Source: Bosea sp. (in: a-proteobacteria)
Lineage (GTDB): Bacteria; Pseudomonadota; Alphaproteobacteria; Rhizobiales; Beijerinckiaceae
Direction: 5' to 3'
Assembly (NCBI RefSeq): GCF_023953965.1
Contig: NZ_JAMLIX010000001.1
Span: 2,542,501-2,606,500, forward strand
DNA length: 64,000 nt
Part shown: in pieces, positions 8,262 to 16,684 of the stretch
Numbering within the stretch: position 1 is the stretch's first letter
Layout of the letters: each line of letters begins with the position of its first letter
Position numbers and translations under genes: made by a program
Notes under the pieces: model-generated
The model's input: the letters and a program-made list of their open reading frames with translations, nothing else
Databases searched by the model: none
What the model was told of the DNA's origin: nothing

Positions 8262-9347
8262 TCAATAGCGGCGGTGGGCCCTGAGGACGGCGCCCCGGAC
8301 CACGACGGCGCCGGCGACGGTCTGGGTGGCCACGATCCCCCTCAGGTCGAGCGCGTCCGTGAAGCGATCGACAATGCGCGCGACCGGCTCGTCGCCGTCC
8401 ATGGCCTCCCAGCGCCCGACCAGCCCCGACCTGAGCAGGTCGGCGACGGTGTGGTCGGCGAACGAGACGAGCCCCTCGACCTCCGCCGCCCGCGCCGCCG
8501 CGAAGGCCACGATGTCGGAGGCGCAGAACAGGGCGCTCGCGCCGCCCGCGGGGTCGAGGCAGACGATGGCCGGGACGGCGGCGCGATAGGCCTGCATGAC
8601 GTCGTGCAGGCTCTGCTCCGCCCAGACGGGCTGGAAGCGGGCGTCGCAACGATCCACGAACCGGTGGCCCGCGCCCGCCCTCGGCCTGGTCCGCATCACC
8701 GCGCCGATGGTGGAATAGTGCCGGACCCAGCTCGCCGCCACGGGACAGCGGTAACCGACGAGCCGGCGGATGTCGGCGTATAGCGCCGAGACGTCGAGCT
8801 TCAGGATCGGTTCGTGGTGCGCGATCCTGTTACGCAGGCGGTTGATATCGCGAACCAGCGTTTGGACGTTGGGACGCGTATGCCCTGGCGGGCAATGCGG
8901 CAGGACCGCGTGGAGATGACGCTGCCAGAGAGGGCGATCGTATTCGTCGCGGAACAGGTTCGACCAGAAGTCGAAGCTCAACGTCGCCACCACTTGGCCC
9001 CGTGGGATGGTGGGGTGGGCGATGCGGGTGCGGTCTATGGCCTTGTCGAGCGAACGCTCGCTCTCGACCGTGAGGACAGCGCGCAAGCCGGGGTCGGTAT
9101 GCCAGGTCGCGCCATACTGACCGACCAGGAGTTCGTCGATCGCATTCCGGAGCGTGATCTCGGCGACGCTGAGGGGATAGAGGAACGCCTTGGCGAGGCG
9201 CGCGTTGTAAAGATACAGGTCGAAGGCGTGGGCTTGGTTGCCCTTCGCCAATGTCAGGTACGTCGCGAACCGGTCCTCCGAAAGGCCGGCCCTCAGCGCC
9301 GCCAAATCGGCGGCGGTATAGGCGAATGGAACTTGACTTTCGGCCAT
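8262..9347 (-). CDS. Abi-like (Abi_2/AbiD-AbiF family) protein
   Basis: About 361 residues. The N-terminal half matches Abi-like proteins: AYTAADLAALRAGLSEDRFA, then LYLYNARLAKAFLYPLSVAE and ITLRNAIDELL, with the signature DINRLRNRIAHHEPI around residue 185. R-x(4)-H motifs of this kind resemble the HEPN-type RNase motif, so a toxic RNase triggered by phage infection is a reasonable idea. Abi_2 proteins are known from lactococcal AbiD/AbiF abortive infection. The C-terminal third (CLDPAGGASALFCASD) is not familiar. ATG 9347 is used; a GTG at 9401 would add 18 residues and has a G-rich run upstream. It stands alone between the two recombinases, at the start of the defence island. Confidence 0.72.
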   Translation of the reverse strand: MAESQVPFAYTAADLAALRAGLSEDRFATYLTLAKGNQAHAFDLYLYNARLAKAFLYPLSVAEITLRNAIDELLVGQYGATWHTDPGLRAVLTVESERSLDKAIDRTRIAHPTIPRGQVVATLSFDFWSNLFRDEYDRPLWQRHLHAVLPHCPPGHTRPNVQTLVRDINRLRNRIAHHEPILKLDVSALYADIRRLVGYRCPVAASWVRHYSTIGAVMRTRPRAGAGHRFVDRCDARFQPVWAEQSLHDVMQAYRAAVPAIVCLDPAGGASALFCASDIVAFAAARAAEVEGLVSFADHTVADLLRSGLVGRWEAMDGDEPVARIVDRFTDALDLRGIVATQTVAGAVVVRGAVLRAHRRY

Positions 9348-9401
9348 GTCGCGATCACAAATCCCGACAGAGCAGTCGGTGCGGTCCCTCTGGTTCGCCA
9401 C

Positions 9402-9828
9402 GCGCCCCCGACATCTTGAAGCCCTGGGACAGGTAACGCCTCTCCCGGGGCTTCCTAATTTCCGGACCTTGCATCAGCCTCGCCCCCGAGCCCTTCGCCT
9501 GGGCCACGCGCGGGCACTCGGCACAACCTGCGATCGACCCTTGGCCATCGCATGGCGGTCCGCAAGGGTCGCCGCGCCCGACAAGCCGGCGCTTTCCCCA
9601 AGATTCGACAGAAAGGGGTTCCAAGCAAGCCTGGGCCGGAGCAGCGGCCAGATCAGTGGTCGTTGAGACCGGGCGATCGCCAAAGGCAGGCCGCCCGCGA
9701 CGTGAGCGCGCGGGCGGCGGCTTGATGAAGGCGGCGCCTAGGAGCCAAGCGTCAGCGGAAGCTCCCATGGCGGAGCGCCCGATGAGGCCGCCCACCATGG
9801 GAGGAGACGGCCCATGGCCGGATCGAGG
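9402..9828. other. Intergenic between integrase and abi, no gene seen
   Basis: About 430 bp without a believable gene. A minus-strand frame of about 147 codons here has no recognisable domain and low-complexity Arg/Pro-rich composition, so I left it out. The main feature is the GC-rich hairpin at 9690-9718. Confidence 0.5.
9690..9718 (-). terminator. Possible terminator hairpin after integrase
   Basis: Perfect 10-bp stem (GCCGCCCGCG / CGCGGGCGGC) with a 9-base loop, about 110 bp past the stop of the minus-strand integrase gene. No clear U-tract follows, so factor-independent termination is uncertain. Confidence 0.4.
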
Positions 9829-11535
9829 TCACCCGGCCGCGGGCGCCATCATCTCGCGCGCCGGCATGGCGCGAACCGCGGGACGCCCGATCACACCCCT
9901 GATGGCCGTGCCCAGTCGCTGTCGGCGTTCGCGCTGCTCCCGCTTCGTCTCGGTGGGATGCTGCCTGGGCGGTGGCGGCCCGATCAGCGTCTCGGGACGG
10001 AATGACCCGAGCGGGATCGGCAACGGCGCTCGCTCGACCGGCACGACGATCGCCGGCATGTCGAAAGGCAGTTCGAGCTGGAAGCCGTCCACGTCGGGCT
10101 CCGGTGTCTTCACCGGCTGGGGCGCTTGCGGCTTGCTCTTCCGCGGTCCCTCCAGCAGCACATTGCCCTTGAGGCCGAGCCCGTAGGCGAGCGCGTTCGC
10201 GGCGCCCGCGTTGCCCTCCAGGGTCCAGTGGGCATAGTAGCGCTGCGCGGTCTGGACGCTCATGCCGAGCAGGTCGGCGCAGGCCCTGACATCGACCTTC
10301 ATGATCCGCAGGTGCGTCGCGGCGGTGTGCCGGAGCGTGTGCGGCACCACCTCCTCGTCGAGCCCGGCATCGGCGACGACGCTTGCCCAGATCGTCTTCA
10401 GGCGTCCCTTATACGGCGTGCCTTCCGGCTGATGGATCACGTGCTCGATCCCCGCCGCCAAGTCCGCGTCGCGCCAACGCCGCAGCATCGCCGCCAGCTT
10501 CGGCGAGATCGTCGACGAATGCTGGGGCTTGCCCTTGGCGGGATCCTGCCCGAAGCCCTGCCGATGGATCACGCAGCCGTCGACGTCGATGCAACCGCCT
10601 TCGCCGCGCGCCGACCAGGAGAGCTCCCGCAGCGCCTTGTGCCGCGTGCCGGTGTGGTAGCCGATCACGACGAAGCGGTAGATGGCCCGCCTCGCCTGCC
10701 GGGTCTCGATCGGACGCAGGATGCGGCGCTCCACCATGCGCCCGTTCTCGTCCACGACCGTCTCCGTCGCCCAGCCGCCCTTGGCGGCGTCCCAGACGCG
10801 ACCGCGCGCTGCCCAAAGCAGGCGGCCGAGCTCGTCCCGCGTCAGGAACCGCTTCCGGCCCTCGCCCTCCTTGGGCAGTTCGACCTCTGGATACCAAGAC
10901 AGCTCGTTGCGCTCGGCGTAGAGCTTGATAGCCTTCCGCAAGGTCTTGAGTTCGAACCGAGCGGTGGCGGGCGACACGGTCGGCGGCGGACGATCCGGGT
11001 CGTCCGAACGGAAGCGCGCGTCGGGCTGACAACTGCGCCACTCGATGAAGGGCGTGGTCGCGGCCTTGTCGACGTCTCCGAACGTCAGGGCGCCGAAGAA
11101 GGTCACCAGGGTCGACAGGCGCGATCCAAGCTCCTGATAGGCGTCCCGCCGCTTCTTGGTGGCATCGTTCGCCGGCTTCTCCTCGTCGTAAAGCAGTTCG
11201 AGCGCGAGCGCCACGGAGGCCTTGCGGGGCTCGATCATGGCCCGCGCCTTGCCCTCCTGCCGGAGCTTGTAAAAGGCGAGGCGGGTCTTCGCCTCCTCGT
11301 CGTCGCGGCCCACTACGCAGCGCGTCGTCTCCTCATGCTTGCCGTCGCGGATGTAGTAGATCCACTGGCCGCCCTTCGTCTTCGGCTTCTCGATGATCAG
11401 ACGTGGCGGCTTCTTGCGACTACCGCGCTTGCGCTCCGGTTCGGGCTGCGCGACTGCGGCCCTCATCATCGCCACGTGCAATGCCTGGAACGAGACGTCG
11501 GGCGGGGTGGGTTGCGTGGTTCGCTTACCGGTCAT
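9829..11535 (-). CDS. Tyrosine-type site-specific integrase
   Basis: A 568-residue tyrosine recombinase. The basic N terminus (RKRGSRKKPPRLIIEK, about 37-50) and a SAM-like core-binding region (about 105-215) precede the catalytic domain. Catalytic residues are visible: Arg298 in HTGTRHKALREL, the His399-x-x-Arg402 box in VPHTLRHTAATH, and Tyr433/434 in AQRYYAHW. About 120 C-terminal residues beyond the catalytic tyrosine are proline-rich and unusual for the family. An AAGGAG Shine-Dalgarno lies 11 bases upstream of the ATG, directly behind a 9-bp hairpin. The excisionase-like gene lies upstream, as in integrative elements. It may drive an element separate from that of the serine recombinase. 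Confidence 0.92.
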   Translation of the reverse strand: MTGKRTTQPTPPDVSFQALHVAMMRAAVAQPEPERKRGSRKKPPRLIIEKPKTKGGQWIYYIRDGKHEETTRCVVGRDDEEAKTRLAFYKLRQEGKARAMIEPRKASVALALELLYDEEKPANDATKKRRDAYQELGSRLSTLVTFFGALTFGDVDKAATTPFIEWRSCQPDARFRSDDPDRPPPTVSPATARFELKTLRKAIKLYAERNELSWYPEVELPKEGEGRKRFLTRDELGRLLWAARGRVWDAAKGGWATETVVDENGRMVERRILRPIETRQARRAIYRFVVIGYHTGTRHKALRELSWSARGEGGCIDVDGCVIHRQGFGQDPAKGKPQHSSTISPKLAAMLRRWRDADLAAGIEHVIHQPEGTPYKGRLKTIWASVVADAGLDEEVVPHTLRHTAATHLRIMKVDVRACADLLGMSVQTAQRYYAHWTLEGNAGAANALAYGLGLKGNVLLEGPRKSKPQAPQPVKTPEPDVDGFQLELPFDMPAIVVPVERAPLPIPLGSFRPETLIGPPPPRQHPTETKREQRERRQRLGTAIRGVIGRPAVRAMPAREMMAPAAG

Positions 11536-11553
11536 AGGATGCAGTTCTCCTTT

Positions 11554-11631
11554 GGCGCGCGAGGATTCGCGCGCCGGGTGACCGGGGAGGCGGCGGATGT
11601 TTCCGCCAAGAAAGTGACCGCCCCTCCCCGG
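11554..11631 (-). promoter_or_regulatory. Hairpins in the excisionase-integrase gap
   Basis: Two strong structures lie between the excisionase-like gene and the integrase. One is a 9-bp stem GGCGCGCGA / TCGCGCGCC (11554-11562 / 11567-11575) immediately 5' of the integrase Shine-Dalgarno. The other is a nested hairpin with outer arms CCGGGGAGG / CCTCCCCGG (11582-11590 / 11623-11631) and inner arms GGCGGA / TCCGCC. They may terminate the upstream transcript or limit integrase translation. Confidence 0.45.
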
Positions 11632-11655
11632 GGTCTTCTCAGGATGTCGACGCCC

Positions 11656-12231
11656 CTAGCGGGACGTCTTGTTTCGCGGGCGCCGGACAGGCGAACGCTC
11701 TTCCGCGATCCTGCGCAGCAGGGCCGCAGCCGGGTCGATGCCGGGTGGCACCATCTCGATCTCCGTCCTCGGGACGGCCTTCCTCCCCATCGATCGGATC
11801 GCGGCAGGCGTCACGAAGTGCTTGCCGGCAACGACGGTGATCTCAAGGGTGCCTTCGTGTCCCGCTGTCCGAAGCGACGTCACCGTCAACGGACCTCGGG
11901 GCCAGAACAGCGCGACGGCCTCCGTCAGCGTGAGTAGCTCGTCCTCCTTCCAATCCTCCACGCGAGGCCTCTCGGCGACGCGAGGCGGCCCGACGCGAAC
12001 CGCTTGATGCGGATCCGAGCTGACCCGCGGCCGCGAGTCAACGGGGTCCAGAGGGGGGAATAGCAAATAACCCATAGGGTTAACGGAGCCGGGCCGCCCG
12101 TTTGTCCCCCCACAAGCGGCCGGGCCATAGCTGGGGGGACAAACTTCGAGGATCGCGTCCGTCGTCATCGAAAGGCAGTCGGGCACCGTGGCTCTCGCGC
12201 CACATCGCGTCTTCTGCTCCTTACTGGTCAT
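11656..12231 (-). CDS. Excisionase-like DNA-binding protein
   Basis: Up to 191 residues. The C-terminal half looks like a MerR/excisionase-type winged helix: LLTLTEAVALFWPRGPLTVT, then SLRTAGHEGTLEITVVAGKH and FVTPAAIRSM. This is the plan of a helix-turn-helix selecting its own site, ending in a basic tail (RRPRNKTSR). The first ~75 residues have no visible domain, so a shorter product beginning at ATG 12075 (MGYLLF) is possible. It lies directly upstream of the integrase on the same strand, where directionality factors usually sit. It overlaps the preceding small gene by four bases. Function as a recombination directionality factor is inference. Confidence 0.6.
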   Translation of the reverse strand: MTSKEQKTRCGARATVPDCLSMTTDAILEVCPPSYGPAACGGTNGRPGSVNPMGYLLFPPLDPVDSRPRVSSDPHQAVRVGPPRVAERPRVEDWKEDELLTLTEAVALFWPRGPLTVTSLRTAGHEGTLEITVVAGKHFVTPAAIRSMGRKAVPRTEIEMVPPGIDPAAALLRRIAEERSPVRRPRNKTSR

Positions 12232-12470
12232 CGCCCATCCCCCGATGGCCTGCGACGGGCCGGATCGCAGGCCACTGCCAACGGGAACGTCACGACCTTC
12301 GCCGGCGACGAACCCAGCCGGACGACACCGGCCTGGCTCTCGGCTTCCTCCATCGCGACGCGGGCGACGGCCTGATACGCGGCTGAGACCGCTCGCCGAT
12401 AGGCGCCGGGCCCGAGTTCGGCCTGGACCGAGATCAGACGCGCGACGAGGGAAACGACCATGCTATCCAT
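12228..12470 (-). CDS. Small protein of unknown function (80 aa)
   Basis: Begins MDSMVVSLVARLISVQAE at ATG 12470, overlapping the stop of the AAA+/M41 protease gene by eight bases, so it is probably co-translated with it. The protein is amphipathic and alanine-rich (AYRRAVSAAYQAVARVAMEE), with a C-terminal VVTFPLAVAC segment. I recognise no family. Tight coupling suggests a partner, adaptor or substrate of the protease. A longer upstream reading in the same frame would run through the protease gene and looks like out-of-frame sequence. Confidence 0.5.
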   Translation of the reverse strand: MDSMVVSLVARLISVQAELGPGAYRRAVSAAYQAVARVAMEEAESQAGVVRLGSSPAKVVTFPLAVACDPARRRPSGDGR

Positions 12471-14382
12471 GGCGCACCCCCTTCCGCCGTCGGGGCGCGG
12501 CGTCCGCGGCCTCGACGATCGCGGCGAAGACCTCGCCCCCAAGATGACGGCGACGCAGGAGCCCGTCAGCGACCGCCTCGATGGCACGGCGGTTCTGGCG
12601 AACGGCGAGGATGGCACGCTCATGCAGCGTGGCCAGCGTGCGCGACACGGTCGCCCTCAGCCCGTGGTCGAGCTGCATCATCTCCAGCGCGTCGCCGGGG
12701 GCGCCCGAGTAAATGAGGTTCGGCCCCAGCCCGTAGGAAGTGAGCATCGACGCGATCTGGATGGTCGCGATCCCCAGGTCGCTGTCGAGCGCGCCGCCGG
12801 AGCCGACGCTCGCTTCGCCCAGGATCTCGACCTCCGCGGCGCGGCCGGCGAGGGTGCCGACGACGTCGAGTTCGATCTCAGCGCGCGTCGGCGATCGCCC
12901 GAGCCGCCGCAGGGTCATCGTGTGAGCAGCGGCGTCTCCCTGGCTGACGATCGAGACCGCACGGACGGAGCCGGGCGCGATGCGATGGGAAAGCACGGCA
13001 TGCCCGGCTTCGTGGATCGCGAGCCGGCGCTGCTCCTCGGGCGGGCTTCGGTCCGGCGGTGCGACCGCGTCTACGAGGTCGTCGATGACCAGGCTCCTGC
13101 CGGCGACGCGCGCTGCCGACCTGGCCTGCTTCACCCAGCCCATCGCCATGGCGCCGGTGGCGGTGCCAGCGAGCTCGGCGATCGGCAGCAAGTCCTCACC
13201 GGGCAGGTCACCGCCGAGGTGCTGGCGAAGGATCGCAGCCATGTCCGCGGGACCCGGGGGATGAATGTGGATGATCTTGTTCAGCCGCCCGGGCCGAACC
13301 AACGCGGGATCGACCCTGCCGGCGTGGTTAGTTGCCCCGATCACGATGAGCTTGCTCGCCACGCCGGAGGTAGCGCTATCCAGCGACATGAGAACGTTCG
13401 TGATCACTGGGACCCAATAGTCCCGATTCCGCTCCCCGACCGTTCCGCGGTCCGGCAACGCATCGAGCTCATCGAGGAAAAGGATCGCCGGCGCGCAGGC
13501 CGCTGCGGCGCCGAACACCCTGTCGACCTCCTTGATCACGCTGTTGAGATATCCGTCCGTTGACGAGAACCAGCTCGCTACGCTGGTCACGAATAGGGGC
13601 AGGCCGACACTCTTGGCGAGGGCGCGGACGTAGGTGCTCTTTCCCAACCCGGGATCGCTCGCCAATACGACATGACGGTCGATCGCCTCGAACGGCAGGT
13701 CCCCCCTCCGCCACGCGCACAGGTCGTTGACCAGGCGCAGGCCCCACTCTCCCGCCGCTCCGTAGCCGTGCATCTCCTCAAGTCGGGGCACGTCCGCCAC
13801 CGTCGCGTCGACGACGGTCTGGCTCGCGGCGGCGGCCTCCAGGCGACCGACGCACTCTTGCGCGGTGGAACCCGTGCGGATCGCCGAGACGATGTCGTAA
13901 TAGTCGAGCCCCGTTGCCACACGCGGAGGCATCGTCATAGTCCGATCACCCGTGGCCGTCGCGATGACGCGCGCGATCACGGAGTTGTCGGGCGTCCCGA
14001 TAGCGATGCGGACGTCGGCAGCCGTGACCAGCGCGGTGGGAAGCTGCCGCTCCGGCGCGACCGCGACGCCCACGACCGACAGGCCGTTGGCAAGCTTCGC
14101 GGCGCAGAGAGCCGACGACGGGCGCTTCTTGCTGCCCGGGATCGGCGCGACGACGTCATTCCATTCGCGGAGCGACCCCAGGGCGTCAATGACGGGCTCG
14201 ACCCAGTCGGCGGACGGCACCGAGACGACCATTGCAAGGCTGCTTTCGTCGTCGATACGCTCCATGATGTCGGGAGGGATCGCCGCATAGAGGGCGCACT
14301 CGGCCAGGGTCTGGTGGGCGGGGGCGGTGGTGGGCTCGTCGCCCTCAATTTCAGAACAATCGGGGGTGATTTCGGTGGGCAT
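12463..14382 (-). CDS. Soluble AAA+ ATPase/M41-type zinc protease (FtsH-like)
   Basis: A 639-residue protein with an unusual build. Residues 1-230 are a unique N-terminal region without membrane helices. The AAA+ module follows: Walker A DPGLGKST (243-250), Walker B LFLDEL (301-306), and a second region of homology with an arginine finger in DPALVRPGR (about 366). The M41 peptidase domain has HEAGH at 457-461 and a likely third zinc ligand Asp535 in SDLGIAT. FtsH itself is membrane-anchored and about the same length; here both helices and the periplasmic part are replaced by the novel N terminus, which probably selects substrates. It lies in the minus-strand block between the CBASS-associated trio and the integrase. 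Confidence 0.85.
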   Translation of the reverse strand: MPTEITPDCSEIEGDEPTTAPAHQTLAECALYAAIPPDIMERIDDESSLAMVVSVPSADWVEPVIDALGSLREWNDVVAPIPGSKKRPSSALCAAKLANGLSVVGVAVAPERQLPTALVTAADVRIAIGTPDNSVIARVIATATGDRTMTMPPRVATGLDYYDIVSAIRTGSTAQECVGRLEAAAASQTVVDATVADVPRLEEMHGYGAAGEWGLRLVNDLCAWRRGDLPFEAIDRHVVLASDPGLGKSTYVRALAKSVGLPLFVTSVASWFSSTDGYLNSVIKEVDRVFGAAAACAPAILFLDELDALPDRGTVGERNRDYWVPVITNVLMSLDSATSGVASKLIVIGATNHAGRVDPALVRPGRLNKIIHIHPPGPADMAAILRQHLGGDLPGEDLLPIAELAGTATGAMAMGWVKQARSAARVAGRSLVIDDLVDAVAPPDRSPPEEQRRLAIHEAGHAVLSHRIAPGSVRAVSIVSQGDAAAHTMTLRRLGRSPTRAEIELDVVGTLAGRAAEVEILGEASVGSGGALDSDLGIATIQIASMLTSYGLGPNLIYSGAPGDALEMMQLDHGLRATVSRTLATLHERAILAVRQNRRAIEAVADGLLRRRHLGGEVFAAIVEAADAAPRRRKGVRHG

Positions 14383-14744
14383 GATGGCCTCTCACAGGAG
14401 GCCGTCGCCGGGTTAGCGGTCGTCCGTCCTCCAAATGGAATGGAAGTGCATGGAGATCTCCTCGGGCCGCGCGTCGACGCCGCCCTGTAACGGGCGTTTG
14501 GTCGGCGCGGCGGTGGATATGGATCGTGTTGGAAGGATCATCTCGGGAGGCCTCGGCTAGGGAATGGCCTCCCGCTCGCCGGCGAGATCAGTCGCTGGCG
14601 GAGGAAGCCGGGAGACACGGGCGCGATTTCGTCGCGGGCCGGTCGGATATGGATAGCGTCATGCTCATCGCGAAACAGATAGGGAACAAACGCCGCGCCG
14701 GTCAAGGAGGCCTAATGCTACTCCTGACACGTCTTGGATCATGG
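14383..14744. other. Intergenic with inverted repeats, no gene seen
   Basis: 362 bp upstream of the AAA+/M41 gene and downstream of the 174-aa gene. It holds GGCCTC/GAGGCC just before the protease start and a 9-bp inverted repeat CGGGAGGCC / GGCCTCCCG (14544-14552 / 14566-14574). The second may end transcription of the gene at 14745. The protease promoter is probably here, but I could not pick out clear -35 and -10 boxes. Confidence 0.45.
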
Positions 14745-15269
14745 TTAACGGGAATCCACATCGTCGACCGGGGTCTCGACCACCGTGTCTGTCGCCCGGT
14801 CGTAGACGACCTCGAACGTCCCGCGGCGATCCCGGACGCGTCGCCTCGGCAGCCCCTTCGCGACCGTGCGGGGATAGCCCGAGCGATGGTCATCGCACTT
14901 GACGGCAAGCCAACCGGATTCGCCGAGCGTGGACCTCAGGCGGCCCTCTCGCCCGCACTCATCGCAGGTGCATTCGGACCTCATCTCGGCGAGCAGGATC
15001 GCGTGGTCGATGGCGGCTTGGGTGTCGGGTCCGACCGGGCAGATGAGATCCGCGCGAAGTTCCGCATACTTCTCCTTGATATCAATGATCGCGGCCTTGG
15101 TCGGGACGGGCTCGCCGGCCAAGGCTTCGGCGATACGGTCGAACAGGCGGGCGACGACATCCGACCAGCCATCTCCAACGGCCATATGGATATGGGAACC
15201 GGCGATCCAGTCGGAATGCCGGGCATAGATCTGGGCCTGCCAGTCGGCAGGCGTCTTCGGGCGCGACAT
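14745..15269 (-). CDS. Hypothetical protein with a zinc-ribbon-like Cys cluster (174 aa)
   Basis: Start ATG 15269 is set by GGAGG five bases upstream. The N-terminal part (DWQAQIYARHSDWIAGSHIH) looks helical. Near the middle, CTCDECGREG plus a later VKCDDHRSGYP suggest a small zinc-binding ribbon (C-x-C-x-x-C ... C-x-x-H). The C terminus is basic, then acidic (RRRVRDRRGTFEVVYDRA). I recognise no family. It lies between the ImmA/IrrE gene and the AAA+/M41 protease on the same strand, so it may belong to the same regulatory or defence block. Confidence 0.6.
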   Translation of the reverse strand: MSRPKTPADWQAQIYARHSDWIAGSHIHMAVGDGWSDVVARLFDRIAEALAGEPVPTKAAIIDIKEKYAELRADLICPVGPDTQAAIDHAILLAEMRSECTCDECGREGRLRSTLGESGWLAVKCDDHRSGYPRTVAKGLPRRRVRDRRGTFEVVYDRATDTVVETPVDDVDSR

Positions 15270-15506
15270 GGGCGCCTCCATAGAAACGGGATCGCGTGCA
15301 ACGTCGCGCGGCGATCGGGAATGCGGGGATGTGTGAGGGTGCGCCGGCGGCGCGAGGTTCAGCCCGCTATTCGGCGCAACCGAGCGATGGCGCGCGCAAG
15401 TCCGACGCCGGCCTTGGGCCAGCGGTCGTCGAAGATCGTGTGGGCGGCTCGGATCATCGTCACTGAACGTTGGACACTAGGCAGAGCTGGTCAAGGTTTG
15501 CCGCTA

Positions 15507-16268
15507 TTAGGGGACTGCGCGCTCGGGAAGTGTCAGGATCGTCAGGATCTGGTCGCCGGGAAGCCTGAACGACTGCTCGATAACCTCGTCCCGATCGGCG
15601 CCCTTGAAGTCGAACCAAGCGTCGCCGGGCATCTTGTGTGGATGGGGGTCGCCGGCGTCGTTGAAAAGCATCTCGTAGGCATAGGTCTGGGCGTCGAGCT
15701 GCCGCGAGGGCCGCCACCAGCTCGCAAACCGGTTGTGAGGCGACCACCACCGCAGGCCGTTCCTATCGTGGCAAACGAGCATGATGGGAAAGCGATCGAG
15801 CTGCGCCAGCTTGATCAACGTCGCGGTCCTGCTCGCCGTGAACTCCCCGGCAAGCTCCTCCGCCGCCGCGATCGTCACCTTCCGGATCTTCATGGCTCTG
15901 GGCCGCACCATGAAGTCGGGGAGGATGAGGTCCGAGGCGAAATCGTCGGCCTGCCGCTCGGGGTCCAGGGCGTCCCGGCGGCGGTCTCCGATGTCGCCGG
16001 CGGAACAGAACAGCTGTCGCCCTCGGTGGTGGTGCCAATGTCCCAGTTCATGGGCGATCGAGAACCGTTGCCGTTCGGGCCCTGCGTCGCTGTTGACGGT
16101 GATGACCGCGTTCTTTCCGCGACCGACGATCATGGCCTCGCACCCGCAGAGCGGCCGAAACCGAACGACAGCTCGCTGGCAGTAGGCGATCGCCTCCAAG
16201 TCGATGTCGGCAGGCTCGGCGATCCCGAGCTCCATGAGCGTTCGCTCCGCGGGCGAAGGCGGTTTCAT
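15507..16268 (-). CDS. ImmA/IrrE family metallopeptidase
   Basis: A 253-residue DUF955 (ImmA/IrrE, COG2856) protein. The zinc motif HELGHWHHH starts at residue 73 (His73, Glu74, His77), with a third-ligand region RQADDFASDLILP near residue 105. Proteins of this family cleave repressors: ImmA cuts ImmR in ICEBs1, IrrE/PprI cuts DdrO, and CapP cuts the CBASS repressor CapH. Here the gene is the third of a minus-strand trio that diverges from the CBASS operon, matching the CapP position, but the usual CapH-type HTH gene is absent. Its start overlaps the stop of the 139-aa gene by four bases. Probable role: damage- or infection-triggered derepression of neighbouring defence genes (inference). Confidence 0.88.
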   Translation of the reverse strand: MKPPSPAERTLMELGIAEPADIDLEAIAYCQRAVVRFRPLCGCEAMIVGRGKNAVITVNSDAGPERQRFSIAHELGHWHHHRGRQLFCSAGDIGDRRRDALDPERQADDFASDLILPDFMVRPRAMKIRKVTIAAAEELAGEFTASRTATLIKLAQLDRFPIMLVCHDRNGLRWWSPHNRFASWWRPSRQLDAQTYAYEMLFNDAGDPHPHKMPGDAWFDFKGADRDEVIEQSFRLPGDQILTILTLPERAVP

Positions 16269-16684
16269 CCTTCGCCGTTCTCGCGTTCGAGCCGCTCCAA
16301 CTCGGCGAGCGCATCCGCCACGGCATCCTCGTCACTCGCCGAAAGCTTGGTGCCTTTTCTGGCCGCCATCATGAAGGGCGACTCGGGCCGCGCCTTGAAC
16401 GCGGCCAGACGGGCTGCGGCGTCCGATCCTTGAGATCTAGGCGCGGGACGAGACTTCAACGCGACGACCTGGGCCTTGGCTGCGGCCATGCGCTCGCGGC
16501 CCGCGATCCGTTGCGCGTCCGCGATCATGGCGCGTCCAAGCGCGACGTAAGCCGCGGTATCCTCACCGTTGTCCTCCAGCTCGGCGCGGTATTCGCTCGA
16601 CGGGACGGATAATGCGCTGTCGACGAGAGCGTCGTCGATCCTGCGGAGTTCGTGCTCGGATCGATCCTTCTTGACCGTGCTCAT
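16265..16684 (-). CDS. Hypothetical protein, middle gene of the sigma-like/ImmA trio (139 aa)
   Basis: A charged, alanine-rich, mostly helical protein (ALGRAMIADAQRIAGRERMA; acidic C terminus AVADALAELERLERENGEG). No catalytic motif is seen. It overlaps the sigma-like gene upstream and the ImmA/IrrE gene downstream by four bases each, so the three proteins are made together. Candidate roles are the cleavable target of the metallopeptidase or an anti-sigma-like partner of the upstream protein. Neither can be shown from the sequence alone. Confidence 0.7.
   Translation of the reverse strand: MSTVKKDRSEHELRRIDDALVDSALSVPSSEYRAELEDNGEDTAAYVALGRAMIADAQRIAGRERMAAAKAQVVALKSRPAPRSQGSDAAARLAAFKARPESPFMMAARKGTKLSASDEDAVADALAELERLERENGEG

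Noticed and set aside
9355..9798. A 147-codon minus-strand frame between integrase and abi
   Set aside because: No ribosome site, no domain, Arg/Pro/Gly-rich; contains the hairpin at 9690. Treated as intergenic.
10126..11937. A 603-codon plus-strand open frame across the integrase gene
   Set aside because: It is an antisense shadow of the GC-rich integrase: composition is Arg/Pro/His-rich, no domain is seen, and the minus-strand gene has full catalytic motifs.
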